Below, piece after piece: positions 27,284-35,731 of a DNA stretch of 54,968 nt. The stretch covers positions 124,687-179,654 of the forward strand of contig NZ_NGFO01000010.1 of NCBI RefSeq assembly GCF_002149015.1, written 5' to 3'. The position numbers and the translations under genes are program-made. Position 1 is the stretch's first letter. Every line of letters begins with the position of its first letter. The notes below the pieces were generated by a model. The model did no database searches and was not told where the DNA came from. It saw only the letters and a program-made list of their open reading frames with translations. The stretch is from Gordonia lacunae (GTDB lineage: Bacteria; Actinomycetota; Actinomycetes; Mycobacteriales; Mycobacteriaceae).

Positions 27284-28066
27284 GTGACCTTCCTCGACGA
27301 GCTCACGCACCAACGACTTCCGCTGTTCCTGCTCTTCGCGTCGTTCGTCGTCACGTTCATCGTCACGCGGGTGATCACCCGACTCATCCGGGCCGGCAAG
27401 GGCCCCTTCCGCAACAACGTGTCGGACGGCGTGCACGTGCACCACATGGTGCCGGGTCTGATCCTGACGATCGTCGGCGCCTTCCTCTCGGTGGGTGTCA
27501 ACGGGGCGTCGCCCGGCGCGGAGATCAGTGCGGTGCTGATCGGCGTCGGCGCCTCACTGGTGCTCGACGAATTCGCGCTGATCCTCCGCCTACAGGACGT
27601 GTATTGGTCACCGGAAGGCCAACTCTCGGTCCAGGTGGTCGCCCTGACCGTCGCCGCACTCGGGATGGCGGTGCTGGGTTTCAACCCCCTCGACGACGCG
27701 AACGTCGAACTCGGTCCCGTCGCGTTGGTGGCCACGGTCCCGATCAACGTCGCATGCGCCATCCTGTGCGTGCTGAAGGGCAAGTTCTCGACGGCTATTG
27801 TCGGCGTCTTCATCCCGGTGTTTGCCTGGTCCGGTGCGATCCGGCTCGCTCGCCCACATTCGGCCTGGGCTCGCCGGCGGTACACACCGGCCAAGATCGA
27901 CAAGGCACGCGCCCGTGCGAAGAGCTTCGACGAACGATGGGGGCGTTGGGGTCTGAGTATCGGAGACCTCATCGCGGGCAAGCCCACCGATCCTGTGACC
28001 GTGGTGGCCAAGCCGACGGACGGCACGACGACCGCCGACGCGCGGTCGACGCCCCCGGTTACCTGA
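27284..28066 (+). CDS. Integral membrane protein with a histidine motif
   Basis: A 260-residue polytopic protein with about six hydrophobic helices and a charged cytoplasmic tail. A conserved motif VHVHHMVPG near residue 50 and LDEFALILRLQDVYW near 97 recur in actinobacterial homologues; the His and acidic residues could bind a metal or serve catalysis within the membrane. GTG 27284 follows GGCAGGGTGGCCC. Family name and function are not known to me. It is probably cotranscribed with the CoA-binding and MOSC genes. Confidence 0.72.
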   Translation: MTFLDELTHQRLPLFLLFASFVVTFIVTRVITRLIRAGKGPFRNNVSDGVHVHHMVPGLILTIVGAFLSVGVNGASPGAEISAVLIGVGASLVLDEFALILRLQDVYWSPEGQLSVQVVALTVAALGMAVLGFNPLDDANVELGPVALVATVPINVACAILCVLKGKFSTAIVGVFIPVFAWSGAIRLARPHSAWARRRYTPAKIDKARARAKSFDERWGRWGLSIGDLIAGKPTDPVTVVAKPTDGTTTADARSTPPVT

Positions 28067-28082
28067 TCCGGGTGCCCGATTG

Positions 28083-28631
28083 ATGATCTACGACTACTCC
28101 TGCGAGTTGCTGATGTTCGTCGTCTCACCGAAACACGCCTACTTCGGCAGGCCCAAGGACGGCCCGGCCGACGAGGTGGAGACCCGCACGCCGGATTCGG
28201 TGGAGATGATCGCCGACAAGGGAATTCGCGGGGATCGCTTCTTCGGCGTCCGCGCCCACACCGAGGCGGCGGTGACGTTTCTCGCGCTCGAGGCCTGGAC
28301 GGCCGCGGCGGGTGACGCCGATCCGGTCCTCGCCCGACGCAACATCGTGGTGCGCGGCGTGGAACTGGATCCTTTGCGGGGCCGGGAGTTCGAGCTGGAC
28401 TCAGGGGCGGGACCCATCCGGTTCCGCGGCGGACGCCCTGCCCACCCGTGCTCGTGGATGGACACCGTCGCCGGCGACGGCGTGCGCAAGGCGCTGATAG
28501 GGCGGGGTGGCCTGCGAGCGCAGCCGTTGACGTCGGGAATCCTGAGTCTCGGTCGTGCGGTGCTGATCAGCGATGTCGAACTCGACGCCACTCGCGCCGC
28601 CGACCAGGTCCGTCGGGCCCAGCCGTTGTAG
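28083..28631 (+). CDS. MOSC domain-containing protein
   Basis: A 182-residue protein of the MOSC (molybdenum cofactor sulfurase C-terminal) type. It contains MIADKGIRGDRFFG near residue 42, ARRNIVVRGVEL, and PCSWMDTVAGDGVRKAL, in which the cysteine corresponds to the conserved MOSC cysteine. MOSC proteins handle sulfur or molybdenum cofactor, or detoxify N-hydroxylated compounds. ATG 28083 is immediately preceded by an in-frame TTG; a later ATG near 28110 is possible. It is 16 bp after the membrane protein gene. Confidence 0.85.
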   Translation: MIYDYSCELLMFVVSPKHAYFGRPKDGPADEVETRTPDSVEMIADKGIRGDRFFGVRAHTEAAVTFLALEAWTAAAGDADPVLARRNIVVRGVELDPLRGREFELDSGAGPIRFRGGRPAHPCSWMDTVAGDGVRKALIGRGGLRAQPLTSGILSLGRAVLISDVELDATRAADQVRRAQPL

Positions 28632-28789
28632 TGGGCAGCGGACACCGAGAATCGGCCTTCTCTGTGGAGCTGTCAAGGGACGGACACCCCGAGCTGGGCT
28701 CGGGTGTGGAAGGTGCTACGCGCATGTGTGGACAGTCGGTGGGTGCGGCCCACCACCCACGCTCAGGGGCATAACGTTTCGCCCCATCC

Positions 28790-29668
28790 TCATTCGGTTC
28801 CTCCGAACGCGTCCGTGGCCACCTCGACGAAACGCGCGGCAGCGGCAGACGGTCGCGATCCCCACAGCAAGCCGAGATGGGCGGTGCCGTCGACGTCCCG
28901 GATCGGAACCCCGGACACGCGTTCGTCATCCGCGACGATCGACTCACTGAGAATTCCGACTCCCATTCCGCTGCAGACCAACTCGATGATCGCTTCCGGT
29001 GAGGAAGCTTCGATGGCCGGCCGGATGGGTCCGCCCGCTGATACCGCTGCCGCGTCGAAGACACTTCGGATGCCCGCGCCGCCGGGTAGGCAGATGAGCG
29101 ACCGTTCGCGAAGCAGGGCGAGGTCGACCGTCCGCCCGGGGACCCGTCCGTTCGCGGGCATCACGGCGACGACGCGTTCGGCGATGACAGTCATGGCGGA
29201 CACCCCCGGCGGGAGGTCGCCGCCGTGCCCGGCCAGGGCGATGTCGAGGCGACCGTCCGCCACCGACGCGATCAGTTCGGTCGACGGGGACTCGCGCAGG
29301 CTCAGTTCGATCTGCGGATGCGTCGACCGGAAGGTGCCGAGCGCCGCGAACAGGGGCGCGATGGTGCACCCCTCGACCATCCCTACCGACAGCCTGCCGC
29401 GGACCAGTCCGGCGACCTCCGCGACGAGCCGGGTCACGTCGTCGGCGGCGGCAAGGGCGCGGCGAGCCGACGGGAGCGCTTCGCGGCCGGCGTCGGTCAG
29501 GCGCACCGAGCGTCCGGAGCGATCGAAGAGTGTCGCACCGAGTTCCCGTTCCAAGGAGCGGATCTGCGCGCTGATGTTCGGCTGCGTCGTGTGGACGCGC
29601 GCTGCGGCCGCGGTGAAGCTGCCTTCCGCGGCGATCGCTGCGAAGTATTCGAGCTGCCGGAGTTCCAT
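28790..29668 (-). CDS. LysR family transcriptional regulator
   Basis: A 292-residue LysR protein. The N-terminal winged helix is classic: MELRQLEYFAAIAAEGSFT followed by ARVHTTQPNISAQIRSLE near residues 24-42. The effector-binding domain begins around residue 90 (GRLSVGMVEGCTIAP). It is divergent from the SnoaL-like gene, which makes that gene the first candidate target. The 158 bases between its stop and the convergent MOSC gene hold no clear terminator. Confidence 0.94.
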   Translation of the reverse strand: MELRQLEYFAAIAAEGSFTAAAARVHTTQPNISAQIRSLERELGATLFDRSGRSVRLTDAGREALPSARRALAAADDVTRLVAEVAGLVRGRLSVGMVEGCTIAPLFAALGTFRSTHPQIELSLRESPSTELIASVADGRLDIALAGHGGDLPPGVSAMTVIAERVVAVMPANGRVPGRTVDLALLRERSLICLPGGAGIRSVFDAAAVSAGGPIRPAIEASSPEAIIELVCSGMGVGILSESIVADDERVSGVPIRDVDGTAHLGLLWGSRPSAAAARFVEVATDAFGGTE

Positions 29669-29761
29669 AACTCCGGATGATAGTTGACATACCCAGCATC
29701 ACTTGGACTTATCTCTTGAGTTGGACGACGGTGGACAGCGAACACATCGAGAGGAGCTGTC
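29669..29761. promoter_or_regulatory. LysR/SnoaL divergent promoter region
   Basis: A TTGACA at 29684-29689 is followed 17 bases later by ACTTAT (29707-29712), a possible sigma-70-type promoter for the SnoaL gene. An inverted repeat AACT-N9-AGTT at 29669-29685 overlaps the -35 box and is a possible LysR contact. The -10 match is weak. Confidence 0.35.
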
Positions 29762-30130
29762 ATGACCACGCACGAAACCGCACGCACGCCCGAGGACCTG
29801 ACTCGGCTGTTCGTCGAGTTCTCCAACGCCGGCGACGCCGATGCCGTCGCCTCGCTCTATGACGAGGACGCGGTGATGGCCTACCCGCCCGGCGAGGTCA
29901 CGCGCGGCCGGGCCGCGATCCGCGACCTGTGGGCGTCGGTTCTCGCACACCGGCCGACCTTCGTGCCTGAGCCGCCGTTGCCGACGCTGATGTTCGGGGA
30001 CGATCTCGCACTCACATCGACACCGCCCCGCGACGGCGCCGGCGCCCGCGCCCAGGTGGTCGCGCGGCGGTCCGACGGATCGTGGGTACGCATCATCGAC
30101 CAGCCCGAGTTCCAGACACCGGCCCAGTGA
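29762..30130 (+). CDS. SnoaL-like/NTF2-fold protein
   Basis: A 122-residue single-domain protein. The opening LTRLFVEFSNAGDADAVASLYD with EDAVMAYPPG and RGRAAIRDLWASVL is typical of SnoaL-like/DUF4440 cone-shaped folds. The C terminus GSWVRIIDQPEF matches as well. Catalysis cannot be judged. GAGAGGAGC lies just upstream of ATG 29762. It is divergent from the LysR gene and 104 bases before the kinase-DUF6285 gene. Confidence 0.85.
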   Translation: MTTHETARTPEDLTRLFVEFSNAGDADAVASLYDEDAVMAYPPGEVTRGRAAIRDLWASVLAHRPTFVPEPPLPTLMFGDDLALTSTPPRDGAGARAQVVARRSDGSWVRIIDQPEFQTPAQ

Positions 30131-30234
30131 GGCATCGGGCGCCATATTTCTGAGTCCGGATTCAGCTCTCGTGCTAGCTTCGCTGTGGTGGCGGTTACAT
30201 CCGCCCGGGCGACGGCGCGAAGGGACGGATCGGC

Positions 30235-31659
30235 GTGGGAGTACCGGAAGCGGACGGGGTCGCCGCGACGATCGCATCCCGACTCGCCGGCCGACGCGGT
30301 ACCTCGCTCTCGGTCGAATCCGCACGGCTGCTGCCGGCGGGTGCGAGCCGGGCAACCTACGCGGCTGCCCTCGTCGAGGGTTCCGGGCCCGCGGAGCCGA
30401 TCATCATCCGCGCGGTCCCCGCTGCCACCGACGATGGCGGCCTGCGGGCCGAGGCGCAGGTCCTGCGTGCGGCTGCGGATGCCGGGGTGCCGGTGCCGGA
30501 GATCCTCGATGCGGGTTTCGACGACGAGGGCAATGTTCTGGGGTTCCCCTATTTGGCAATGACATTCATCGACGGCGAGTCCATCCCGCGCCGGATACTG
30601 CGCAACGATGTCCACGCCGCGGCGCGCGCCCGGTTCGTCGCCCAGTGCGGCGAGATCCTCGCGCGTATCCACCGGATCGACGTGAGTCAGACGCCCGGTC
30701 TCGGCGAACTCGGCGATCCCATCGCCGGGCTCCGAGAGCTGTTCCCGCGCGAGTTCGACGCCATGCCGGCGGGACTGGTACTCGCGACTCGATGGCTCGC
30801 CGACAACCCTCCCGAACCGTCACCGCGGCAGTGCCTCGTACATGGTGACTTTCGGCTGGGAAATCTCCTCATGGACGCCGAAGGGATTGTGGCGGTGCTC
30901 GATTGGGAGCTCGTCCACCTCGGTGATCCGATCGAGGACCTCGGCTGGCTGTGCGCCAAGGCGTGGCGGTTCGGGGGGTCGACACCGGTGGCCGGGATGG
31001 GCGGCCGTGACGAGCTCCTCGACGCGTACGCCCGGGAGGCGGGTTGGCGTCCCACCGAGCAGGCGCTGCGCTGGTGGGAGCTCTACGCCACCGTGAAGTG
31101 GGGACTGATCTGCGCGGTCCAGGCGGCGCGACACCTCGACGGTGTCGAACGATCGGTGGAACTGGCCGCCATCGGACGTCGAAGTGCCGAGCAGGAATTC
31201 GACGCCCTCCTCGACCTCGGGCTCGTGACACCGGCGGCGGTGCCCGATCCGCTCACCGAAGCGACGGGTGCGGGTGCGGGTGCGGGTGCGGGTGCGGGTG
31301 CGAACGAGGATCTCTACGGCTCGCCGAGTTCCGTCGAACTACTCGAAGCGCTTGCCGAGTTCCTGTGGTCCGACGCGGTACAGGCAGACCTGTCGCCGCA
31401 GGTGCGCTTCCATACGAGAGTGGCCGGCAATGTCGTCGACGTCGTCCGCCGGCAGATCCTGGTGGGTGCCGCACATGCGGAAGCGAGTGCGCAACGCCTG
31501 AGTGCCCTCGGCATCGCCGATCACCGCGCCCTCGGTGAGGCACTGCGGTCCGGTGCGCTCGACGGGACCGACGAGGAGGTCCGGGACGCCGTCGTCGCCG
31601 ACGTCCGTGCCCGGCTCCTCGTGGCAAATCCCAAGTACTTCGCGGTCCCTCATCCGTGA
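30235..31659 (+). CDS. APH-like phosphotransferase fused to a DUF6285 domain
   Basis: A 474-residue two-domain protein. Residues 1-340 are an ACAD10-like aminoglycoside phosphotransferase fold with the catalytic motif VHGDFRLGN near 203 and LDWELVHLGDP near 221. Residues from about 361 form a DUF6285 domain (LLEALAEFLW, RFHTRVAGNVVDVV, ARLLVANPKYF). A twelve-residue Gly-Ala linker from about 345 joins them and is coded by a GGTGCG tandem repeat. In Pseudomonas putida levulinate catabolism, LvaA (kinase) and LvaB (small partner) phosphorylate 4-hydroxyacyl-CoA; this looks like a fusion of such partners. The acyl-CoA dehydrogenase follows 37 bp downstream. GTG 30235 has AAGGGA eleven bases before. 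Confidence 0.87.
   Translation: MGVPEADGVAATIASRLAGRRGTSLSVESARLLPAGASRATYAAALVEGSGPAEPIIIRAVPAATDDGGLRAEAQVLRAAADAGVPVPEILDAGFDDEGNVLGFPYLAMTFIDGESIPRRILRNDVHAAARARFVAQCGEILARIHRIDVSQTPGLGELGDPIAGLRELFPREFDAMPAGLVLATRWLADNPPEPSPRQCLVHGDFRLGNLLMDAEGIVAVLDWELVHLGDPIEDLGWLCAKAWRFGGSTPVAGMGGRDELLDAYAREAGWRPTEQALRWWELYATVKWGLICAVQAARHLDGVERSVELAAIGRRSAEQEFDALLDLGLVTPAAVPDPLTEATGAGAGAGAGAGANEDLYGSPSSVELLEALAEFLWSDAVQADLSPQVRFHTRVAGNVVDVVRRQILVGAAHAEASAQRLSALGIADHRALGEALRSGALDGTDEEVRDAVVADVRARLLVANPKYFAVPHP
31265..31301 (+). repeat. Hexanucleotide tandem repeat GGTGCG inside the kinase gene
   Basis: About six copies of GGTGCG encode the alternating Gly-Ala linker between the kinase and DUF6285 domains. 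Slippage in whole hexamer units would change linker length without breaking the frame. Confidence 0.9.
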
Positions 31660-31696
31660 CCGCCGGACATCCGATCCCAACCGAGAGGGGTTCATC

Positions 31697-32968
31697 GTGG
31701 ACTTCGCACTGCCCGAGTCGCTGAGCGACTACCTTGACGAACTCGACGCATTCATCGAGGCCGAGATCATCCCTCTCGAGCAGACCGACGACAACATCCG
31801 ATTCTTCGACCATCGGCGCGAGGACTCCCGAACGGACTGGGAGCGAGGCGGCCTGCCGAACAAGGAGTGGGAAGCGCTCCTCGGCGAGGCGCGGCGCCGC
31901 GCGGATGCGGCCGGTCACTTCCGCTACCCCTTCCCGTCCGAGTTCGGCGGCCGGGACGGATCGAACCTGGCGATGGCGATCATCCGCGAGCACCTGGCGT
32001 CGAAAGGGCTGGGGCTGCATTGCGATCTGCAGAACGAGCACGCCATCGTCGGCAACAACATCGGCTTGCTCCTGATGCTCGAATACGGCACACCGGAGCA
32101 GCAGGAGGAATGGGTCGAGGGATTGGCCGCGGGCACGAAGTTCTTCGCCTTCGGTATCACCGAACCCGACCACGGTTCCGACGCCACCTACATGGAGACG
32201 ACCGCGGTCCGCGACGGCGACGACTGGATCATCAACGGCGAGAAGACGTGGAACACCGGTATCCATGCCGCCCATCGCGACATCGTGTTCGCCCGCACCA
32301 GCGGCGAACCCGGCGACGCCCGCGGGATCACCGCATTCCTCGTCGACCCGCAGGACCCCGGGTTCGCCGTCGAGGAATACCTGTGGACCTTCAACATGCC
32401 GACCGACCATGCCCACATCTCGCTGCGGGATGTTCGCGTGCCGAACTCCGCGGTGTTCGGGGCGGAGGGCGCCGGTCTGCAGGTCGTGCAGCACTTCTTC
32501 AACGAGAACCGCATCCGCCAGGCGGCGTCCAGCCTGGGCGCGGCCCAGTACTGCGTCGACCGCGCCGTCGCCTATGCCAACGAGCGTGCGCCCTTCGGTA
32601 AGAAACTGTCGACGAATCAGGCCATCCAGTTCCCGCTGGTCGACCTGCACACCCGGTGCGCGATGATCCGGGCCCTCATCCGCGAAACCGCCTGGAAGAT
32701 GGACACCTACGGGCCGTTCGCAGCGTCCGCGGAGGTCTCGATGTGCAACTACCAGGCGAATCGACTGTGCTGCGACGCCGCCGATCAGGCGATGCAGGTG
32801 TTCGGCGGACGCGGCTACTCGCGGCACGAGCCGTTCGAGCACATCTACCGACATCATCGTCGCTACCGGATCACCGAGGGTGCCGACGAGATCCAGATGC
32901 GACGCGTCGCCGGGTACCTGTTCGGTTTCATGTCGGGAAAGGCGCCCAAGGGAGTGCAGTCGTCCTGA
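31697..32968 (+). CDS. Acyl-CoA dehydrogenase family protein
   Basis: A 423-residue FAD-dependent enzyme. The N-terminal helical domain is followed by FAFGITEPDHGSDATYMET near residue 150, INGEKTWNTG and RGITAFLVDP of the beta domain, and a C-terminal helical domain with QVFGGRGYSRHEPFEHIYR. GTG 31697 follows GAGAGGGG, which is a much better start than the upstream frame. It pairs with the kinase-DUF6285 gene 37 bp upstream, as ACAD and kinase are fused in human ACAD10/11 and paired in the lva operon. The segment NENRIRQAASS near residue 270 differs from the RIHHCMR-type stretch I associate with that clade, so the reaction is not settled. Confidence 0.9.
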   Translation: MDFALPESLSDYLDELDAFIEAEIIPLEQTDDNIRFFDHRREDSRTDWERGGLPNKEWEALLGEARRRADAAGHFRYPFPSEFGGRDGSNLAMAIIREHLASKGLGLHCDLQNEHAIVGNNIGLLLMLEYGTPEQQEEWVEGLAAGTKFFAFGITEPDHGSDATYMETTAVRDGDDWIINGEKTWNTGIHAAHRDIVFARTSGEPGDARGITAFLVDPQDPGFAVEEYLWTFNMPTDHAHISLRDVRVPNSAVFGAEGAGLQVVQHFFNENRIRQAASSLGAAQYCVDRAVAYANERAPFGKKLSTNQAIQFPLVDLHTRCAMIRALIRETAWKMDTYGPFAASAEVSMCNYQANRLCCDAADQAMQVFGGRGYSRHEPFEHIYRHHRRYRITEGADEIQMRRVAGYLFGFMSGKAPKGVQSS

Positions 32969-32981
32969 GTAGGCTGACCAC

Positions 32982-33458
32982 ATGATCGCGGTCATCATCA
33001 TCGTGGCCACCGTGGTGGTCGCACTGTTCATTCTCGGCGGCGCCGCCTGGTTCGCGTACGACTCGGACAAACGTGTGCGCACCTTCGCACGATCCACCGA
33101 CCTGATTCCCGGCCGACCGGGCCGGGCGCCCGAGAGCTGGGCCACCGACAACACGCGAGAAGCGTTGCTGCATCGACGAATTCGGTACGCCATCGCCGAC
33201 GTGCACGCGAACCCGGCGATCCCGCACGACGACGAACTCGTCGCGGCACGCAATCGCCTCGACGATGCGGTGTTCGAACTCGACGATCGGCTGATCGCGT
33301 CGGTGGACCTCGGCGACGAGGAATCGACCGAGGCGCTCGATCACGCCGAGTCGGCGATCAAGGACCTCGAGAAGCTGCCGAAGAAGCTGTGGGAAGCGCC
33401 TCGCGAGGATCAGCTCGCCGATCTGGACCGCGTCGCTCGCGCGCTGTCGCGGGGCTGA
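32982..33458 (+). CDS. Membrane-anchored protein of unknown function
   Basis: A 158-residue protein. One N-terminal helix (residues 2-26, hydrophobic to WFAY) is followed by a soluble, charged, mostly helical domain. Visible patterns are ESWATDNTREALLHRRIRYAI near residue 52 and an acidic middle (DELVAARNRLDDAVFELDD). It resembles small actinobacterial membrane proteins without a name. It starts 13 bp after the acyl-CoA dehydrogenase stop and is convergent with the polyproline gene, 4 bp apart. Confidence 0.65.
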   Translation: MIAVIIIVATVVVALFILGGAAWFAYDSDKRVRTFARSTDLIPGRPGRAPESWATDNTREALLHRRIRYAIADVHANPAIPHDDELVAARNRLDDAVFELDDRLIASVDLGDEESTEALDHAESAIKDLEKLPKKLWEAPREDQLADLDRVARALSRG

Positions 33459-33462
33459 CGGC

Positions 33463-33636
33463 TCAGATCACCGTCGGGCGCGGCGGCGGGTCCGGTTGCG
33501 GGGGCGCTGGCTGCGGGTCGGGAGCGGGCGGCGGAGTCGGCACGGGGATGGGTGGTTCCGGCGGCGGCTCCGGGATGGGCTCGGGTGCAGGAACGGGCTC
33601 GGGCGGTGGCGGGGGCGGCGGGACCGGTTGACTCAT
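33463..33636 (-). CDS. Polyproline micro-protein (57 residues)
   Basis: A 57-residue peptide with 33 prolines, including a run of seven near the N terminus, separated by Glu, Val, Ala, Ile and Asp. There is no signal peptide or membrane segment. GAGAGGAG lies seven bases before ATG 33636, a near-ideal ribosome site that supports translation despite the low complexity. Runs of three or more prolines stall ribosomes and need EF-P. It may be an extended spacer-like or periplasm-spanning peptide, but nothing assigns a function. It is upstream of no same-strand gene within 100 bases on its 3' side and downstream of the DUF1697 gene. Confidence 0.6.
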   Translation of the reverse strand: MSQPVPPPPPPPEPVPAPEPIPEPPPEPPIPVPTPPPAPDPQPAPPQPDPPPRPTVI

Positions 33637-33738
33637 GTCCGGACTCCTCTCGACGCGAGCGTCTGGTTCGTCTGGTCTGTCTCGTGATGCCGCCACCGAC
33701 GCTACGCCCGTGTTGCGACACCGGCCACCGAGCGGCGC

Positions 33739-34266
33739 TCAGGAGACGGCCAGCTCCAGTAGCTTCCGGACGGTCCGCAGATTGCGCCCGGTGCCCTGCA
33801 CACCCAGGCCGCGCGCGATCGCCGGCGCGGTCAGCGTCGAGCGTCCCGCTCCGTCGGCGTAGCGGATGTGCAGATCGGACCCGATGACCCGGACGATGTC
33901 CTGACCGAAATCCTTGCGCTCGAATGCGGCCACCTTGTCCGGCGCCGGCCGGCCGGTCAGGAAGTAGACATAGGAGTACTTGTCGTCGACGATGTCGAAC
34001 GGATGGACGTCGAGCGCGGCGCGGACCTGCTCGGGCGTGCGGCTGATGACCTCCCGGAACCAGCCGTAGCGATCCTCCATCGCGGCCTCGAGAGCGCGGT
34101 CGAACTGCTCCGGTTCGGCGGGGGGTGAGCAGAGCAGATTACCCGACGCGATGTAGGTCGAGACGTCATCGGCACCGAGGTCGGTTGCGATCTCCCGCAA
34201 TTCGGCCATCGGGAGCTTCGCCCCGCCGACGTTGATCGCACGGATCAGGACGATGCGCCGGCTCAC
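33739..34266 (-). CDS. DUF1697 family protein
   Basis: A 175-residue protein. The opening RIVLIRAINVGGAKLPMAEL, then STYIASGNLLC near residue 40 and ARGLGVQGTGRNLRTVRKLLEL at the C terminus are characteristic of DUF1697. GTG 34266 overlaps the stop of the upstream DUF4185 gene as GTGA, implying translational coupling. The function of the family is unknown. Confidence 0.9.
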   Translation of the reverse strand: MSRRIVLIRAINVGGAKLPMAELREIATDLGADDVSTYIASGNLLCSPPAEPEQFDRALEAAMEDRYGWFREVISRTPEQVRAALDVHPFDIVDDKYSYVYFLTGRPAPDKVAAFERKDFGQDIVRVIGSDLHIRYADGAGRSTLTAPAIARGLGVQGTGRNLRTVRKLLELAVS

Positions 34267-35564
34267 CGGCGTGCCTTCGACAGGTCGGTCCGGACCAGCA
34301 TCACGTTGTAGTCGTCCCACCGGGAGACGACGAAGTACAAGTCCTTGCCCGACGATCGAGGGTGGATGTACGGCGTATAGAGGCCGCTGGACTGCTTGTG
34401 AGAGATGAGCACTCGCTCTCCACTCCATGGTCCCACGGGTGACGGCGACGAACGCATCACGATCGTCCCCGCGCGCTCGGTCAGCATCACGAAGCGGCCG
34501 AGGAAGGTGTTGTAGGCCACCGAGATCTCGCTGATCGGGCCGGCGACGAGGGGTGCGGCCTCGGCCGGATTCGACGACCACGCCGTGCCCCCGCGGAAGT
34601 ACTGGTATCGGTTGAGGTTCAGGATGTCGGCGGGACGGAAACGAGCCACATGGGCTGAACCGAAACGCCCGTTGGGCGTGCCGTACTGGTAGATGTACTC
34701 GCCGCTACGGAGGAAGGCGCCCATCTGGAACCGGTCATGTCCCCTCGTCACCTGGGGTACGCCCGGAATGGTCAGGTCGGTGTTCCAACGCAGGGTGTTG
34801 TTGTCGACGGTCCAGGTCTGGCCGTTGTTGTGCGACACCGCGATTCCCGAATAGTTCGTGCTCCACCTGCCCGGCCCGAGCCAGCGGTGGATCGACATGA
34901 AGCTGACGAACTGGGTGCCGTTGATCGAGATCCCGCCGGTCGGGATCCGGCCGACCTCGATGTTGCGCACCCCGACCGCGTTGAACATGGGTTGTGCCCA
35001 CGTCGGGTGCGCCGACGTCACCGAGGCGCCCGACCGCACCGATCCCGGAACTGCGGTCGGGAATCGAATGCCCTTGGCGAGATCGGAGTTCGCGTCGCTG
35101 CGCAGCATCGTGTTGTGCTTCCAGGTCATCTGTCCGGCGCATCGGCCCCACGTGTCACCGAAGGCCATCAGGATCTGACCGGAGCCGTTGTCCCACGGCA
35201 CACCGACGTCGGTGGCGGTGATCCCGAAACGGGTGTCGGTGCGTGCGGGACTTCGCGGACCGGTCACCCAGGAGACGGCCTTGCTGGCGCCGGTCAATGT
35301 CGGGAGCGGACCCTGAGGCTTCTTTCCGTCCGCCCGGTAGCTGCCGAAGTCGAGACTGCCCAACCCGAGCTCACTGGACCCGGAACTGCCGGTGCTGCCG
35401 ACATCGCCCCCGGTGATGCCGGTGACGTTGCAGACCGCGGCTCCCGCCGGTGCCGAGACGGCGGCGAGCAGACCGCCCGCCACGGCGACAGTGGCAGCGG
35501 TGGCGAGGACGCGGCGTCGGACGCGGCCGACCGGGCGCAGACGAGTCCGGCTGCGTCGAGGCAT
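34263..35564 (-). CDS. Secreted DUF4185 domain protein
   Basis: A 433-residue exported protein. A twin-arginine-like basic start is followed by the hydrophobic segment VLATAATVAVAGGLLAAV and a cleavage site near AGAAVC, about residue 43. The mature part has repeated blade-like motifs such as ILMAFGDTWGRC, SFMSIHRWLGPGRWSTNYS and YNTFLGRFVML, consistent with a glycoside hydrolase-like beta-propeller as in mycobacterial DUF4185 proteins. Some DUF4185 proteins cleave arabinan or galactofuranose linkages of the cell wall, but that cannot be claimed here from sequence. AGGGGG lies upstream of ATG 35564. The stop overlaps the DUF1697 start. Confidence 0.87.
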   Translation of the reverse strand: MPRRSRTRLRPVGRVRRRVLATAATVAVAGGLLAAVSAPAGAAVCNVTGITGGDVGSTGSSGSSELGLGSLDFGSYRADGKKPQGPLPTLTGASKAVSWVTGPRSPARTDTRFGITATDVGVPWDNGSGQILMAFGDTWGRCAGQMTWKHNTMLRSDANSDLAKGIRFPTAVPGSVRSGASVTSAHPTWAQPMFNAVGVRNIEVGRIPTGGISINGTQFVSFMSIHRWLGPGRWSTNYSGIAVSHNNGQTWTVDNNTLRWNTDLTIPGVPQVTRGHDRFQMGAFLRSGEYIYQYGTPNGRFGSAHVARFRPADILNLNRYQYFRGGTAWSSNPAEAAPLVAGPISEISVAYNTFLGRFVMLTERAGTIVMRSSPSPVGPWSGERVLISHKQSSGLYTPYIHPRSSGKDLYFVVSRWDDYNVMLVRTDLSKARR

Positions 35565-35731
35565 GGACGTACCCCCTGAGGAAGCGACAGGTGGTGTCAG
35601 TGTTGCAGAAGTGGCCACCTGGCGGGTGGTGCTCAGCCGAACCGAGTCCGGTACGTGATGCTCTGGGGGCCACTCGCTCAACGGACACAGGCACGATCGA
35701 CGGGAAATGACGCCCGGTCGACGGCTGTGGG

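Noticed and set aside
33496..33887. Gly/Arg-rich frames on the plus strand over the polyproline gene
   Set aside because: They are complements of the proline repeats and lack a ribosome site.
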